Assembly: GCF_013372625.1 (NCBI RefSeq)
Contig: NZ_JABXFD010000315.1
Coordinates: 1-32,251 of the forward strand
Source of the DNA: Actinomadura sp. BRA 177
Lineage (GTDB): Bacteria; Actinomycetota; Actinomycetes; Streptosporangiales; Streptosporangiaceae
Length of the DNA: 32,251 nt
Direction of reading: 5' to 3'
Below are positions 7,026 to 14,849 of this stretch, one piece after another. Position numbers and translations under genes: made by a program. Numbering within the stretch: position 1 is the stretch's first letter; each line of letters begins with the position of its first letter. The notes under the pieces are model-generated. The model had not been told where the DNA came from. It made no database searches and worked only from the letters and a program-made list of their open reading frames with translations.

Positions 7026-8903
7026 TCAGGCGACGGGCTCTAGGGGTGGGTCGTTGGCGAACTGGGTGTTGTGGAGGTCGGCGTAGCGGCCGGCGGCGGC
7101 CAGGAGGGTTTCGTGGGTGCCGCGTTCGATGATCCGGCCCTCTTCGATGACGAGGATCTGGTCGGCGGCTCGGATGGTGCTCAGGCGGTGGGCGATGACG
7201 ATGGCGGTGCGGCCGTCGAGGGCCTCGGTGAGGGCCTCCTGGACGGCGGCCTCGGAGGTGGAGTCGAGGTGGGCGGTGGCCTCGTCCAGGATGACGACGC
7301 GCTGGCGGGCGAGGAGGAGGCGGGCGATGGTGAGGCGCTGGCGTTCGCCGCCGGACAGGCGGTAGCCGCGTTCGCCGACGATGGTGTCGAGGCCGTCCGG
7401 CAGGCTTTCGATGAGGGCGTCCAGGCGGGCGCGGCGCAGGACGTCCCAGAGTTCGTCGTCGGTGGCGTCGCGGGCCAGGAGGAGGTTCTCGCGGATGGAC
7501 TCGTGGAAGAGGTGGCCGTCCTGCGTGACCATGCCGAGGGTCTCGCGGATGGTCGGGAAGGACAGGTCACGGACGTCCACGCCGCCCAGCCGGACGGCGC
7601 CGGAGTCGACGTCGTAGAGGCGCGGGAGGAGTTGGGCGATCGTCGATTTGCCCGCGCCCGAGGAGCCCACCAGGGCGATCATCTGGCCGGGCTCGGCGCG
7701 GAACGAGACGTCGTGCAGGACGTCCACGCCGCCGCGCGTGTCGAGGGTGGCGACCTCTTCGAGGGAGGCGAGGGAGACCTTGTCGGCGGACGGGTAGGCG
7801 AAGGTGACGTTGTCGAACTCGACCGAAACCGGGCCGGACGGGAGCGGACGGGGGTCGGGCTTCTCGGCGACGAGGGGTTCCAGGTCGAGGATCTCGAAGA
7901 CGCGCTCGAAGCTGACGAGGGCGCTCATCACCTCGACGCGAGAGCTGGCGAGGGCGGTCAGCGGCGCGTAGAGGCGGGTGAGCAGGAGGGCGAGGGCGAC
8001 GACGGCGCCGGCGTCGAGGTGGTCGCGCAGGGAGAGGAAGCCGCCGAGGCCGTAGACGAGGGCGAGGGCCAGGGCGGAGACCATGGTCAGCGCCGTGATG
8101 AAGACGTGCTGCACCATCGCGGTGCGGACGCCGATGTCGCGGACGCGGCGGGCGCGGGCCGCGAACTCGGCCGACTCGCGGGACGGGCGTCCGAAGAGCT
8201 TGATGAGCGTCGCGCCCGGTGCGGAGAACCGTTCGGTCATCTGCGTGCCCATCGCGGCGTCGTGCGCGGCGGCCTCGCGTTCGAGGCGGGCCAGGCGCGT
8301 GCCCATGCGGCGGGCCGGGAGGACGAAGACGGGCAGCAGGAGCAGGGCGAGCAGGGTGATCTGCCACGAGATGCGGACCATCACGGCGAAGGTGAGCAGC
8401 ACCGTGACCGTGTTGCTGACCACGCCGGAGAGGGTGTCGCTGAAGGCGCGCTGGGCGCCGATCACGTCGTTGTTGAGGCGGCTGACCAGGGCGCCGGTGC
8501 GGGTCCGGGTGAAGAACGCGACGGGCATGCGCTGCACGTGGTCGAACACGGCGGTGCGCAGGTCGAGGATGAGCCCCTCGCCGATGCGCGCGGAGAGCCA
8601 CCGGTTGGTGAGGCCCAGCCCGCCCTCGGCGACCGCGAGGACGGCGATGACCACGGCCAGCCAGACGACGGTGGACGTCGAGGAGTGCTCGACGATCGCG
8701 TTCACGACCCATCCGGCGAGCACGGGCGTGGCGACCGCGGTGACCGCCATCACCACGCTGAGCACGAGGAAGGCGGTCAGCGGACGCCGGTGCGGGCGCG
8801 CGAATCTCCCGATGCGGCGCAGCGTCGCCTTGGAGAAGGGCCTGCTGTCCCGCGCGTGCATGGCGTGGTGCAGTGACGTCCACGCCGTGACTTCCATGTC
8901 CAT
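7026..8903 (-). CDS. ABC multidrug exporter half-transporter (membrane + ATPase)
   Basis: A 625-residue type IV ABC exporter. Six membrane helices lie within residues about 35-330, including PLTAFLVLSVVMAVTAVATP. A nucleotide-binding domain follows: Walker A GSSGAGKST (Lys419), signature LSGGE (516-520), Walker B VVILDE (Glu541 catalytic) and switch His572 (IAHRLS). The D-loop reads AHLD instead of the usual SALD. All catalytic residues are present, so a homodimer should be active; the substrate may be a drug or lipid. ATG 8903 follows GGGGGA with 4-base spacing; ATG 8897 is an alternative. The promoter carries a MerR/SoxR-like dyad (8945-8966), pointing to inducible efflux. Confidence 0.93.
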   Translation of the reverse strand: MDMEVTAWTSLHHAMHARDSRPFSKATLRRIGRFARPHRRPLTAFLVLSVVMAVTAVATPVLAGWVVNAIVEHSSTSTVVWLAVVIAVLAVAEGGLGLTNRWLSARIGEGLILDLRTAVFDHVQRMPVAFFTRTRTGALVSRLNNDVIGAQRAFSDTLSGVVSNTVTVLLTFAVMVRISWQITLLALLLLPVFVLPARRMGTRLARLEREAAAHDAAMGTQMTERFSAPGATLIKLFGRPSRESAEFAARARRVRDIGVRTAMVQHVFITALTMVSALALALVYGLGGFLSLRDHLDAGAVVALALLLTRLYAPLTALASSRVEVMSALVSFERVFEILDLEPLVAEKPDPRPLPSGPVSVEFDNVTFAYPSADKVSLASLEEVATLDTRGGVDVLHDVSFRAEPGQMIALVGSSGAGKSTIAQLLPRLYDVDSGAVRLGGVDVRDLSFPTIRETLGMVTQDGHLFHESIRENLLLARDATDDELWDVLRRARLDALIESLPDGLDTIVGERGYRLSGGERQRLTIARLLLARQRVVILDEATAHLDSTSEAAVQEALTEALDGRTAIVIAHRLSTIRAADQILVIEEGRIIERGTHETLLAAAGRYADLHNTQFANDPPLEPVA

Positions 8904-8937
8904 GGGGTCCCCCGGTGATCGTTAGCCTGGAACAGCA

Positions 8938-8968
8938 AGCATGGGACCTCAAGGAAGGTTGAGGTCAA
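8938..8968 (-). promoter_or_regulatory. MerR/SoxR-type promoter of the ABC exporter
   Basis: A perfect dyad GACCTCAA-N6-TTGAGGTC spans 8945-8966. On the minus strand TTGACC (8968-8963) and CATGCT (8943-8938) are separated by 19 bases, the long spacer typical of promoters activated by MerR-family regulators, and the dyad lies over that spacer. The core CCTCAA-N6-TTGAGG matches the arms and the 18-bp length of the SoxR box. Transcription would begin about 30 bases before the exporter start. No MerR-family gene is in the window. Confidence 0.6.
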
Positions 8969-9027
8969 GTCGTCATCGCGACCAGCATCGCGCGGGGGTA
9001 CGACATTTCGCGGAGGGACGCGCAACT

Positions 9028-10191
9028 GTGGATATCCAGAGGCTCCGGACCGATACGCCCGGCTGCGCGAAGGTGGCGCACCTCAACAACGCGGGCGCGG
9101 CACTGCCGCCGCATCCGGTCATCGAGGCTGTCAACGGGCATTTCGCGCTGGAGTCGACGATCGGCGGGTATGAGGCGGCCGAACAGAACGATGCGGCCGT
9201 CCAACGCTTCTATGACGCTGTGGCAGGGCTCATCGGCGCGCGCGCGGACGAGATCGCCTACGTGGAGAACGCCACCCGGGCTTGGGACATGGCGTTCTAC
9301 TCGGTCCCGTTCGCGGACGGCGACCGCATCCTGACGACGACCACCGAGTACTCCAGCAATGCGATCGCCTACCAGCAGGTGGCGGAGGCCAAGGGCGCAA
9401 GGGTGGACGTCGTTCCGGACGAGGCCGACGGCACCCTCTCACTGGACGCGCTGGAGGCCGAACTCCTCAAGGGCGATGTCCGCCTGGTGTCCCTCAATCA
9501 CATCCCTACGCACAACGGGCTCATCAACCCGGCCGCAGAGGTCGGACGGCTGTGCCGTGAGCACGGCGTCCTCTACCTCCTGGACGCATGCCAGTCGGTC
9601 GGCCAGCTCGCCATCGACGTCAACGAGATCGGCTGCGACATGCTCTCCGCGACCGGCCGCAAGTACCTGCGCGGCCCACGCGGCACCGGATTCCTGCATG
9701 TACGTCGCGACATCCTGCGGACCCTCGTCCCGCCGTTCCTCGACCTGCACGCCGCCACCTGGAAGGCACCGGACGGCTTCGAGATGCGCGACAACGCCCG
9801 GCGCTTCGAAACATGGGAACGATATGTCGCCGGCCAGATCGGCCTGGGCGTCGCCGCCGACTATGCGTCCGCCCTAGGGATGACGGACGTCGAAACCCGT
9901 GTCACCGACCTCGCCGCCAAGCTCCGCAAGGAACTGGCCGACCGCCCTGGTATCACCGTCCTCGACAAGGGCGTCCGGCCGTCCGGCATCGTCACGTTCA
10001 CCGTGGACGGCCACGACCCCACCGCCATCAAGGACGCCGCCAGGGAACACGGCGTCAACATCAACGTCACGAATCCCGCGTCACACGGCTACGACCCGCA
10101 CGCCCGTCCATTGGCCGTGCGGGCCTCCGTGCACTACTACAACACCGAAGAGGAGCTGGAACGGCTGCTGTCCGCCCTGCCTCGCACGTGA
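9028..10191 (+). CDS. Class-V aminotransferase-fold PLP enzyme
   Basis: A 387-residue PLP-dependent enzyme of the cysteine desulfurase / isopenicillin-N epimerase group. Opening HLNNAGAALPPHPVI is the class-V N-terminal signature. LLDACQSVGQ contains the pyridine-nitrogen Asp186, and ATGRKYLRGPRGTGFL holds the Schiff-base Lys212. There is no cysteine-bearing loop typical of IscS/NifS desulfurases in the C-terminal part, so a lyase or epimerase-like role is more likely than sulfur transfer to a scaffold. GTG 9028 follows GGAGGG at about 10 bases. It is divergent from the ABC exporter and may share the control region. The substrate is unknown. Confidence 0.87.
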   Translation: MDIQRLRTDTPGCAKVAHLNNAGAALPPHPVIEAVNGHFALESTIGGYEAAEQNDAAVQRFYDAVAGLIGARADEIAYVENATRAWDMAFYSVPFADGDRILTTTTEYSSNAIAYQQVAEAKGARVDVVPDEADGTLSLDALEAELLKGDVRLVSLNHIPTHNGLINPAAEVGRLCREHGVLYLLDACQSVGQLAIDVNEIGCDMLSATGRKYLRGPRGTGFLHVRRDILRTLVPPFLDLHAATWKAPDGFEMRDNARRFETWERYVAGQIGLGVAADYASALGMTDVETRVTDLAAKLRKELADRPGITVLDKGVRPSGIVTFTVDGHDPTAIKDAAREHGVNINVTNPASHGYDPHARPLAVRASVHYYNTEEELERLLSALPRT

Positions 10192-10203
10192 GCGCGCCCA
10201 GGG

Positions 10204-10234
10204 CCGGAGGATGGGCACCGGTGGCGGCCTCCGG
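10204..10234. terminator. Possible terminator between convergent genes
   Basis: CCGGAGG (10204-10210) pairs with CCTCCGG (10228-10234). The 17-base loop contains a CACCGGTG palindrome that could form an inner stem. It is located between the convergent aminotransferase and CBS genes. There is no T-run. Confidence 0.4.
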
Positions 10235-10249
10235 ACGCGCCCACTGGTC

Positions 10250-10669
10250 TCACATGTTGCCGCGCGCGGCGCTGATGTCCGCGAGCGCCGACTGCGAGTC
10301 CTTCTCCATCGCGAGGTCGCCGATGGACACGATGCCCACCGGACGGCCGTCCTCCATGACCGGGAGCCGCCGCACCGACCGCTCGCGCATGATCTGCGCG
10401 GCCTTGTCGAGGGTGTCGTCGGGGCCGACCGTCGCGGTCACGCTGCTGGCGATGCCGCCGATCTTCGACTGAGCCGGGTCGCCGCCGGCGGCCAGCCCGC
10501 GGATGACCAGGTCGCGGTCGGTGACGACACCCTTCAGATCGTCGCCCTCCGCGACCAGCACCGCGCCGATGTCCTCGTCCCGCATCGCCCGCGCCACCGT
10601 GACGATGTCGAGCTCCGGCGACACCGAGGTCGGCGAGCCGGTCATGATTTCGCGGATCTTCGTGGCCAT
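10250..10669 (-). CDS. Tandem CBS-domain protein
   Basis: A 139-residue protein made only of two CBS modules: about 8-62 (IMTGSPTSVSPELDIVTVAR ... GVVTDRDLVIRG) and about 74-128 (ATVGPDDTLDKAAQIMRERS ... PVGIVSIGDLA). Each ends in the usual strand-helix with an Asp that can contact an adenosine nucleotide ribose. Stand-alone CBS pairs bind AMP/ATP or NAD-type ligands and act as cytosolic energy or stress sensors. ATG 10669 follows AAGGAG about 10 bases upstream. There is no linked effector gene. Confidence 0.9.
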   Translation of the reverse strand: MATKIREIMTGSPTSVSPELDIVTVARAMRDEDIGAVLVAEGDDLKGVVTDRDLVIRGLAAGGDPAQSKIGGIASSVTATVGPDDTLDKAAQIMRERSVRRLPVMEDGRPVGIVSIGDLAMEKDSQSALADISAARGNM

Positions 10670-10751
10670 TGAATGCTCACTCCTTGAGCCTCGTGAACCG
10701 TTTCTGGGGGCCCGGGATGATTTCGGCCCTACCCGGCAGAAACGGGATCAC

Positions 10752-11621
10752 TCACGGCGCCCGGAACGCGTCGAACATCCGCTTCGCCCCGGCCGCGTCC
10801 CACTCCAGGCGGTTCGGATCGCGCCTGGCGGGATGGACCGGAACCGTGTCGAACTCGACCGAACCGCCCGTCCCGAAGCTCCGGGCGAGCGCCCGCAACT
10901 CGCCGAAGTCCAGCCGCGGGGTCGCCTCGACCGACGTGCTCATCAGGGCGAGGAACTTCGCGAACCGCACCGGGTTCCCGGTCATCCGCCCCCTGGCCTC
11001 CCGCACGAGCGCCGCCAGGAACTGCTGCTGCCGCTTGACGCGCGACAGGTCGGAGCCGTCCCCGAGGCCGTGCCTCAGCCGGACGTAGGCGAGCGCCTGC
11101 TTCCCGTCGAGCCGGTGCTCGCCCGCCGGCAGGTTCAGCCCGGAGTTCCGGTCGGCGACCGACCGGGGCAGCGTGACCGGGACGCCGCCGAGCGCGTCCA
11201 CCATCCGCTGGAACCCGGCGAAATCAATCACCACAGTCTGGTCGATCCGGACATGGGTCAGCGACTCCACGGTCTTCATCACGCAGGAGACTCCGCCCAC
11301 CGCGAACACCGAGTTGATCAGTCCCGTTCGCGCCGGGACCACCTTCCCGCCCTTGGTCGTGCACGCCGGGATCCGCACGAGCGAGTCGCGCGGGATGCTC
11401 ACCGCCCGGACGCGCTGCCGGTCGGCCGGCACGTGCACGAGCATCATGGTGTCCGAACGCGCCGGGGAGCCGTCGCCCCGCGTGTCCGACCCGAGGATCA
11501 GCACGTTCAGCGCCTTCCCCGCCGCCGGCGCGGTCGACTTCGTCGCCACCGGCGACGCGTCCCGGCCATGGAAGACCGTCGCCGGGACGAGGATCGCCGC
11601 CGCCGTCACGGCCGCGACCAC
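10752..11621 (-). CDS. LCP-family (LytR-CpsA-Psr) cell-wall glycopolymer ligase, start uncertain
   Basis: An LCP protein that transfers lipid-linked glycopolymers to peptidoglycan. A membrane anchor (VVAAVTAAAILVPATV) is followed by the extracytoplasmic domain: LNVLILGSDTRGDGSPARSD (polyprenyl-phosphate/Mg site Asp and Arg), VRAVSIPRDS, GLINSVFAVGG, then ALAYVRLRHGLGDGSDLSRV. From GTG 11621 the protein is 289 residues but begins inside the membrane helix, which is unusual. The coding sequence clearly continues upstream in the same frame to a GTG at 11768 that overlaps the ECF sigma stop, but two TAG codons interrupt it (see next entry). The gene is either broken, read through, or reinitiated at 11621. 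Confidence 0.8.
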   Translation of the reverse strand: MVAAVTAAAILVPATVFHGRDASPVATKSTAPAAGKALNVLILGSDTRGDGSPARSDTMMLVHVPADRQRVRAVSIPRDSLVRIPACTTKGGKVVPARTGLINSVFAVGGVSCVMKTVESLTHVRIDQTVVIDFAGFQRMVDALGGVPVTLPRSVADRNSGLNLPAGEHRLDGKQALAYVRLRHGLGDGSDLSRVKRQQQFLAALVREARGRMTGNPVRFAKFLALMSTSVEATPRLDFGELRALARSFGTGGSVEFDTVPVHPARRDPNRLEWDAAGAKRMFDAFRAP

Positions 11622-11768
11622 GCCGAGCAGCGTCCACCGCCCCGCGCCGCGGCGGCGCCGCCGGGCCGCGTCCAGCCGCCGGCTCCGCTGCCGGGTGGGC
11701 GAGGCGGGCGGCTAGGACTACAGCACCCGGCCTAGGTCACGGATCAGGTCCAGGTCGTCCACGCTCAC
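11622..11768 (-). pseudogene. 5' part of the LCP gene with two in-frame amber codons
   Basis: GTG 11768 overlaps the sigma-factor stop (GTGA) and follows GAGGAG. The frame reads VSVDDLDLIRDLGRVL, TAG (11720-11718), Ser, TAG (11714-11712), then PPASPTRQRSRRLDAARR and RRRGAGRWTLLG, running without a shift into the LCP membrane helix. The basic cytoplasmic tail before the helix is what an LCP protein should have. Its RDLGR...RQR...LLDAA pattern resembles N-termini encoded after ECF sigma genes in actinomycetes. Codons 17 and 19 are the only interruptions, so the decay is recent, or the stops are suppressed or are errors. Confidence 0.65.
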
Positions 11769-12358
11769 GCCTCCTCACGCGTCGGGTCGGTGTCGCCGAG
11801 CGCCGCGCGCACCTTGCGCCGGGCACGGTTCAGCCGGGAGCGGACGGTGCCGACCGGTATGCCGAGCGCCCGCGCCACCTCCTCGTAGGCCAGATCGCCC
11901 CACGCCACCAGCAGCAGGACGTCCAGGTCCCGCCGCGCCAGCCCGGCCAGCGCCGCCGCCAGCGCGGGACGCGACGCCGACGCGGTCACGCCCGCCGCCA
12001 CCCGGTCGGCCGGGCCCTCCACCGGACCGTCCACCGGGCTGCGCCGCAGCGCCCGGTACCGCGCCGCCTCCGCCCGGTGGTGCCGCGCGACCAACTTCGT
12101 GGCGATGCCGAACAGCCACGGCCGCGCGTCCCGCTGCGCCAGGTCGTAGCGCGACCGCTTGCTGAACGCGACGAGGAACGTCTCCCCCACGACGTCCTCC
12201 GCGGCATCCGGGCCGAGCCTGCGCGAGACGTACCGGTACAGCATCGCGGCGTAGCGGTCGAACAGCGCGGCGAACGACTCGGGGTCGGCCAGCGACCCCT
12301 CGATGAGCGAGGCGTCGCTGTCCTGAGCCGTCGGAGGAACGGTCATCGCGGCCACCAT
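11765..12358 (-). CDS. ECF-type RNA polymerase sigma factor
   Basis: A 197-residue ECF sigma factor. Region 2 is FAALFDRYAAMLYRYVSRRL through DVVGETFLVAF and WLFGIATKLVARHHR (about 28-95). Region 4 is DLDVLLLVAWGDLAYEEVAR with GIPVGTVRSRLNRARRKV (about 142-185), which binds the -35 element. There is no SnoaL-like C-terminal extension, so it is not an ECF41 member and is not the sigma for the promoters at 27073-27161. ATG 12358 is given; ATG 12346, preceded by GGTGG, is a good alternative. Translational coupling to the LCP gene suggests control of envelope functions. No zinc-binding anti-sigma gene is adjacent. Confidence 0.9.
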   Translation of the reverse strand: MVAAMTVPPTAQDSDASLIEGSLADPESFAALFDRYAAMLYRYVSRRLGPDAAEDVVGETFLVAFSKRSRYDLAQRDARPWLFGIATKLVARHHRAEAARYRALRRSPVDGPVEGPADRVAAGVTASASRPALAAALAGLARRDLDVLLLVAWGDLAYEEVARALGIPVGTVRSRLNRARRKVRAALGDTDPTREEA

Positions 12359-12564
12359 GGCATGCGCACCGAGCCTTCCCGTGGGGGGACGTTGTCAGCG
12401 ATGTATCTCCGCAACGCCCCGTCCGGGTTCACGGGACACGGCGTCCGCGCACGCGTTCGGCGCGAACCTTCTCGATAAACTGCGCATCCTTCACTATGCA
12501 CGGGGTTGTCGGGGGGACCGCTCCGCCTGCCTGCCGAGGTTCGAGTCGAGGAGGGGTCGGGACC

Positions 12565-14829
12565 GTGGACGACGAGGCCGAGCGGGAACCGGACACGTCC
12601 GGCACCGAGGACGAAACCGATGCCTCCCGCACGGCGACCGCCGAGTTCCGCGTCCCCGCGAAGGTCGACCTGACTCGCCCGGACATCGCGATCCGCCGCC
12701 CGCCGAAGGCCGAGCCGCCCACCCCGAAGAGCACCTGGTACGTCCAGTTCACGTCCCAGCAGGCCACCCCGCCCACAGCGGACGAGCCTGAAGCCACCTC
12801 CGGCAAACCCGCAGAGGACGAGGCCCCGCCCCCTGAGGAACGTTCCGAGCCGTCCCCTCCCCAAGACCGCACGGAGGACGAGGACCCTCAGAACGCTCCC
12901 GCACAGCACGAGCAGGCCGCGCCTGAGGAACCCCAGCCGAGCACACCGAAGCCCGCCACGCCCGCGCAGGACAAGGCACCCGAGGAGGCCCGGCCGACCG
13001 CAAGCACGGCACCGACGCAGCCCACACCCAGACCAAACAAGCCAAAACACGCCGCACCCGCCCCGCAGGACAGCAACGGCACCCCAGCCACACGCACAGA
13101 AGCCGACCCGCAACAGCCCCACAACGAGACCGCTGGGCGCGAAAACCAGCCGCCGCAGGGTGGGGCTCGGCCTGCCACGTCTCCTGGTTCGTCCCGGCAG
13201 AAGCCGCCGGAGGGCGCGTCACGTGCTGGGCAGGGTGCCCCTACGCAAGGGGCTGCTGCGGCCGAGAGGGTTCCGGACGCGTCCTCGCAGGCGGGGGGCG
13301 TGGCCGGTCCACAGGTTCGGCCGCGGCGTGGGGATGTTTGGCGTGGTGCGCCGAGTGCCTCGCCTGCGGGTGCGCCGCCGCGGGAGCTTCCGGGGGCCGG
13401 GGATGGAGCGGCGCAGCAGAGCGGGCCCTGGCAGGTCGATCTTCCGCGCACTGAGAACAGCGCCGGGGCGCCGGTGCGGGAGCGGCCCGCGCAGGACGCC
13501 TCGGTCACGCGGGTTGAGCGGCTGCCGGTCGTGCAGGGGTCCGGGGAGTATCCGACGGCACGGTCGTCGGGGCAGTGGAGTGTGCCCTGGGACGGGACGC
13601 CGCCGGCGCCCCCCGCGGCGCCCGAAAAGGAGAAGTCCAAGCGGGGTCGGCGTGGGCTCATCGTGCTGGTCGCGGCGCTGGTGCTGGTCGTCGGGGTCGT
13701 CACCGGGCAGCTCATCAGGCCCGTCCCCGAGCCGACGATCACGTTGGCCATCGCGTCCAGTCACGCGTTCCCGGGGCAGGCGCCGATGTTGCCGTGGCCG
13801 ACGGCGGGGCAGTCCGCCGTCTACGTGGAGGGCCTCGGGATGATGGGGTCCTCCGGTGGGACGGCGCCGACGCCCACGGCGAGTGTCGCGAAGGTGATGA
13901 CGGCGTTCGTGTATTTGCGCGACCATCCGCTGAAGTCGGGTGAGCCGGGGCCGGTGCTGACGGTGTCGCCGGAGGCGGCGGCGCAGATCCCGATGCGCAA
14001 GAAGCGGGAGGAGTCGCTGCTCGGCGTCACCGCGTACCAGAAGCTGACGCAGCGCAAGGCGCTGGAGGCGCTGCTGATCATCTCGGCGAACGACGTCGCG
14101 CACGAGCTGGCGCGCTGGGACGCGGGGAACGAGCAGGCGTTCGTGGCGAAGATGAACGCGACGGCGGCGGAGCTGGGCATGACCAGCACGCACTACACCG
14201 ATCCGAGCGGCTACGACTCCGGCACCGTGAGCACGGCGGAGGACCAGGTCAAGCTGCTGCGCGCGGCGATGAAGGTGCCGGCGTTCACGGAGATCGTGAA
14301 CAACCGGGCGTACGTTCCGGACAACGGCGGCCCAGCGCGGGAGGGCGGCAATTTCCTGCTGGGCCAGCACGGCGTCGTCGGCGGCAAGACCGGGTACACG
14401 GACGCGGCCGGCGGCAACTTCGTGTACGCGGCGCGCAAGAGCGTCGCGGGCGTCCGGACGCTGATCATCGGCGCGGTGATGGGGCAGAAGTCGCCGAGCG
14501 CGGCGGGTGCGGTGAGCGCGGCGGGACGGCTCGTCACCGCGGCCGAGGGCGCGCTGACCGCGGTGACGCTGGCGCCGAAGGGGGCGCGGGTCGCGCGGGT
14601 CGACGACGGGCTCGGCGGGACGACGCCGCTGCGCGCCGTGTCGCCGGTGACGGTCGTCGGCTGGTCCGGGCTGACCGTGCCGGTCGACGTCACGGGCGAC
14701 CCGCCGCACCAGGCCGCCGGCGGGGAGCAGGTCGGCGCCGTGACGGCGGGCGCGGCGACCGTCCCGCTGCGACTCGGCCAGAACCTGGACGAACCGTCCT
14801 ACCTGAAGCGCCTCGTCCGGCTCGGCTAG
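12565..14829 (+). CDS. Membrane-anchored D-alanyl-D-alanine carboxypeptidase (S11) with long disordered N-terminus
   Basis: A 754-residue low-molecular-mass PBP. Residues 1 to about 355 are cytoplasmic and low complexity, rich in Pro, Glu, Ala and Gln, with many EE/PP/PA blocks. A single helix (GLIVLVAALVLVVGVVTGQL, about 360-380) leads to the extracytoplasmic peptidase domain. The serine penicilloyl motifs are complete: SVAK (Ser440, Lys443), SAN (Ser507-Asn509) and KTG (Lys608). It should trim the terminal D-Ala from peptidoglycan stem peptides. GTG 12565 is chosen because GAGGAGG precedes it by 10 bases; ATG 12496 has no such site. It is divergent from the ECF sigma gene. The long cytoplasmic region probably carries a regulatory or protein-interaction role (inference). 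Confidence 0.9.
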   Translation: MDDEAEREPDTSGTEDETDASRTATAEFRVPAKVDLTRPDIAIRRPPKAEPPTPKSTWYVQFTSQQATPPTADEPEATSGKPAEDEAPPPEERSEPSPPQDRTEDEDPQNAPAQHEQAAPEEPQPSTPKPATPAQDKAPEEARPTASTAPTQPTPRPNKPKHAAPAPQDSNGTPATRTEADPQQPHNETAGRENQPPQGGARPATSPGSSRQKPPEGASRAGQGAPTQGAAAAERVPDASSQAGGVAGPQVRPRRGDVWRGAPSASPAGAPPRELPGAGDGAAQQSGPWQVDLPRTENSAGAPVRERPAQDASVTRVERLPVVQGSGEYPTARSSGQWSVPWDGTPPAPPAAPEKEKSKRGRRGLIVLVAALVLVVGVVTGQLIRPVPEPTITLAIASSHAFPGQAPMLPWPTAGQSAVYVEGLGMMGSSGGTAPTPTASVAKVMTAFVYLRDHPLKSGEPGPVLTVSPEAAAQIPMRKKREESLLGVTAYQKLTQRKALEALLIISANDVAHELARWDAGNEQAFVAKMNATAAELGMTSTHYTDPSGYDSGTVSTAEDQVKLLRAAMKVPAFTEIVNNRAYVPDNGGPAREGGNFLLGQHGVVGGKTGYTDAAGGNFVYAARKSVAGVRTLIIGAVMGQKSPSAAGAVSAAGRLVTAAEGALTAVTLAPKGARVARVDDGLGGTTPLRAVSPVTVVGWSGLTVPVDVTGDPPHQAAGGEQVGAVTAGAATVPLRLGQNLDEPSYLKRLVRLG

Positions 14830-14849
14830 GCCCTCAGGTGTAGAGGGCC
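14829..14849. terminator. Bidirectional terminator hairpin
   Basis: GGCCCTC (14829-14835) and GAGGGCC (14843-14849) form a perfect 7-bp stem with a 7-base loop. The hairpin spans the stop codons of the convergent carboxypeptidase and PLP-enzyme genes. Confidence 0.5.

Noticed and set aside
7071..8876. 601-codon plus-strand open frame opposite the ABC exporter
   Set aside because: Its Gly/Asp/Glu/Val-rich translation is the complement of a high-GC3 gene with clear ABC motifs on the minus strand.
11765..12358. Window ECF sigma as the driver of the 27073-27161 promoters
   Set aside because: At 197 residues it lacks the C-terminal SnoaL-like domain that defines ECF41, and its neighbours are envelope genes.
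12359..12564. Autoregulatory ECF promoter between the sigma and carboxypeptidase genes
   Set aside because: GAACC-like elements are present but none has a CGTC/CGTT box at 15-18 bases; no promoter could be supported.
12343..13751. Long minus-strand open frames opposite the carboxypeptidase N-terminus
   Set aside because: They are Gly/Arg/Cys-rich, have no start signals, and mirror the Pro/Ala/Glu-rich plus-strand coding sequence.
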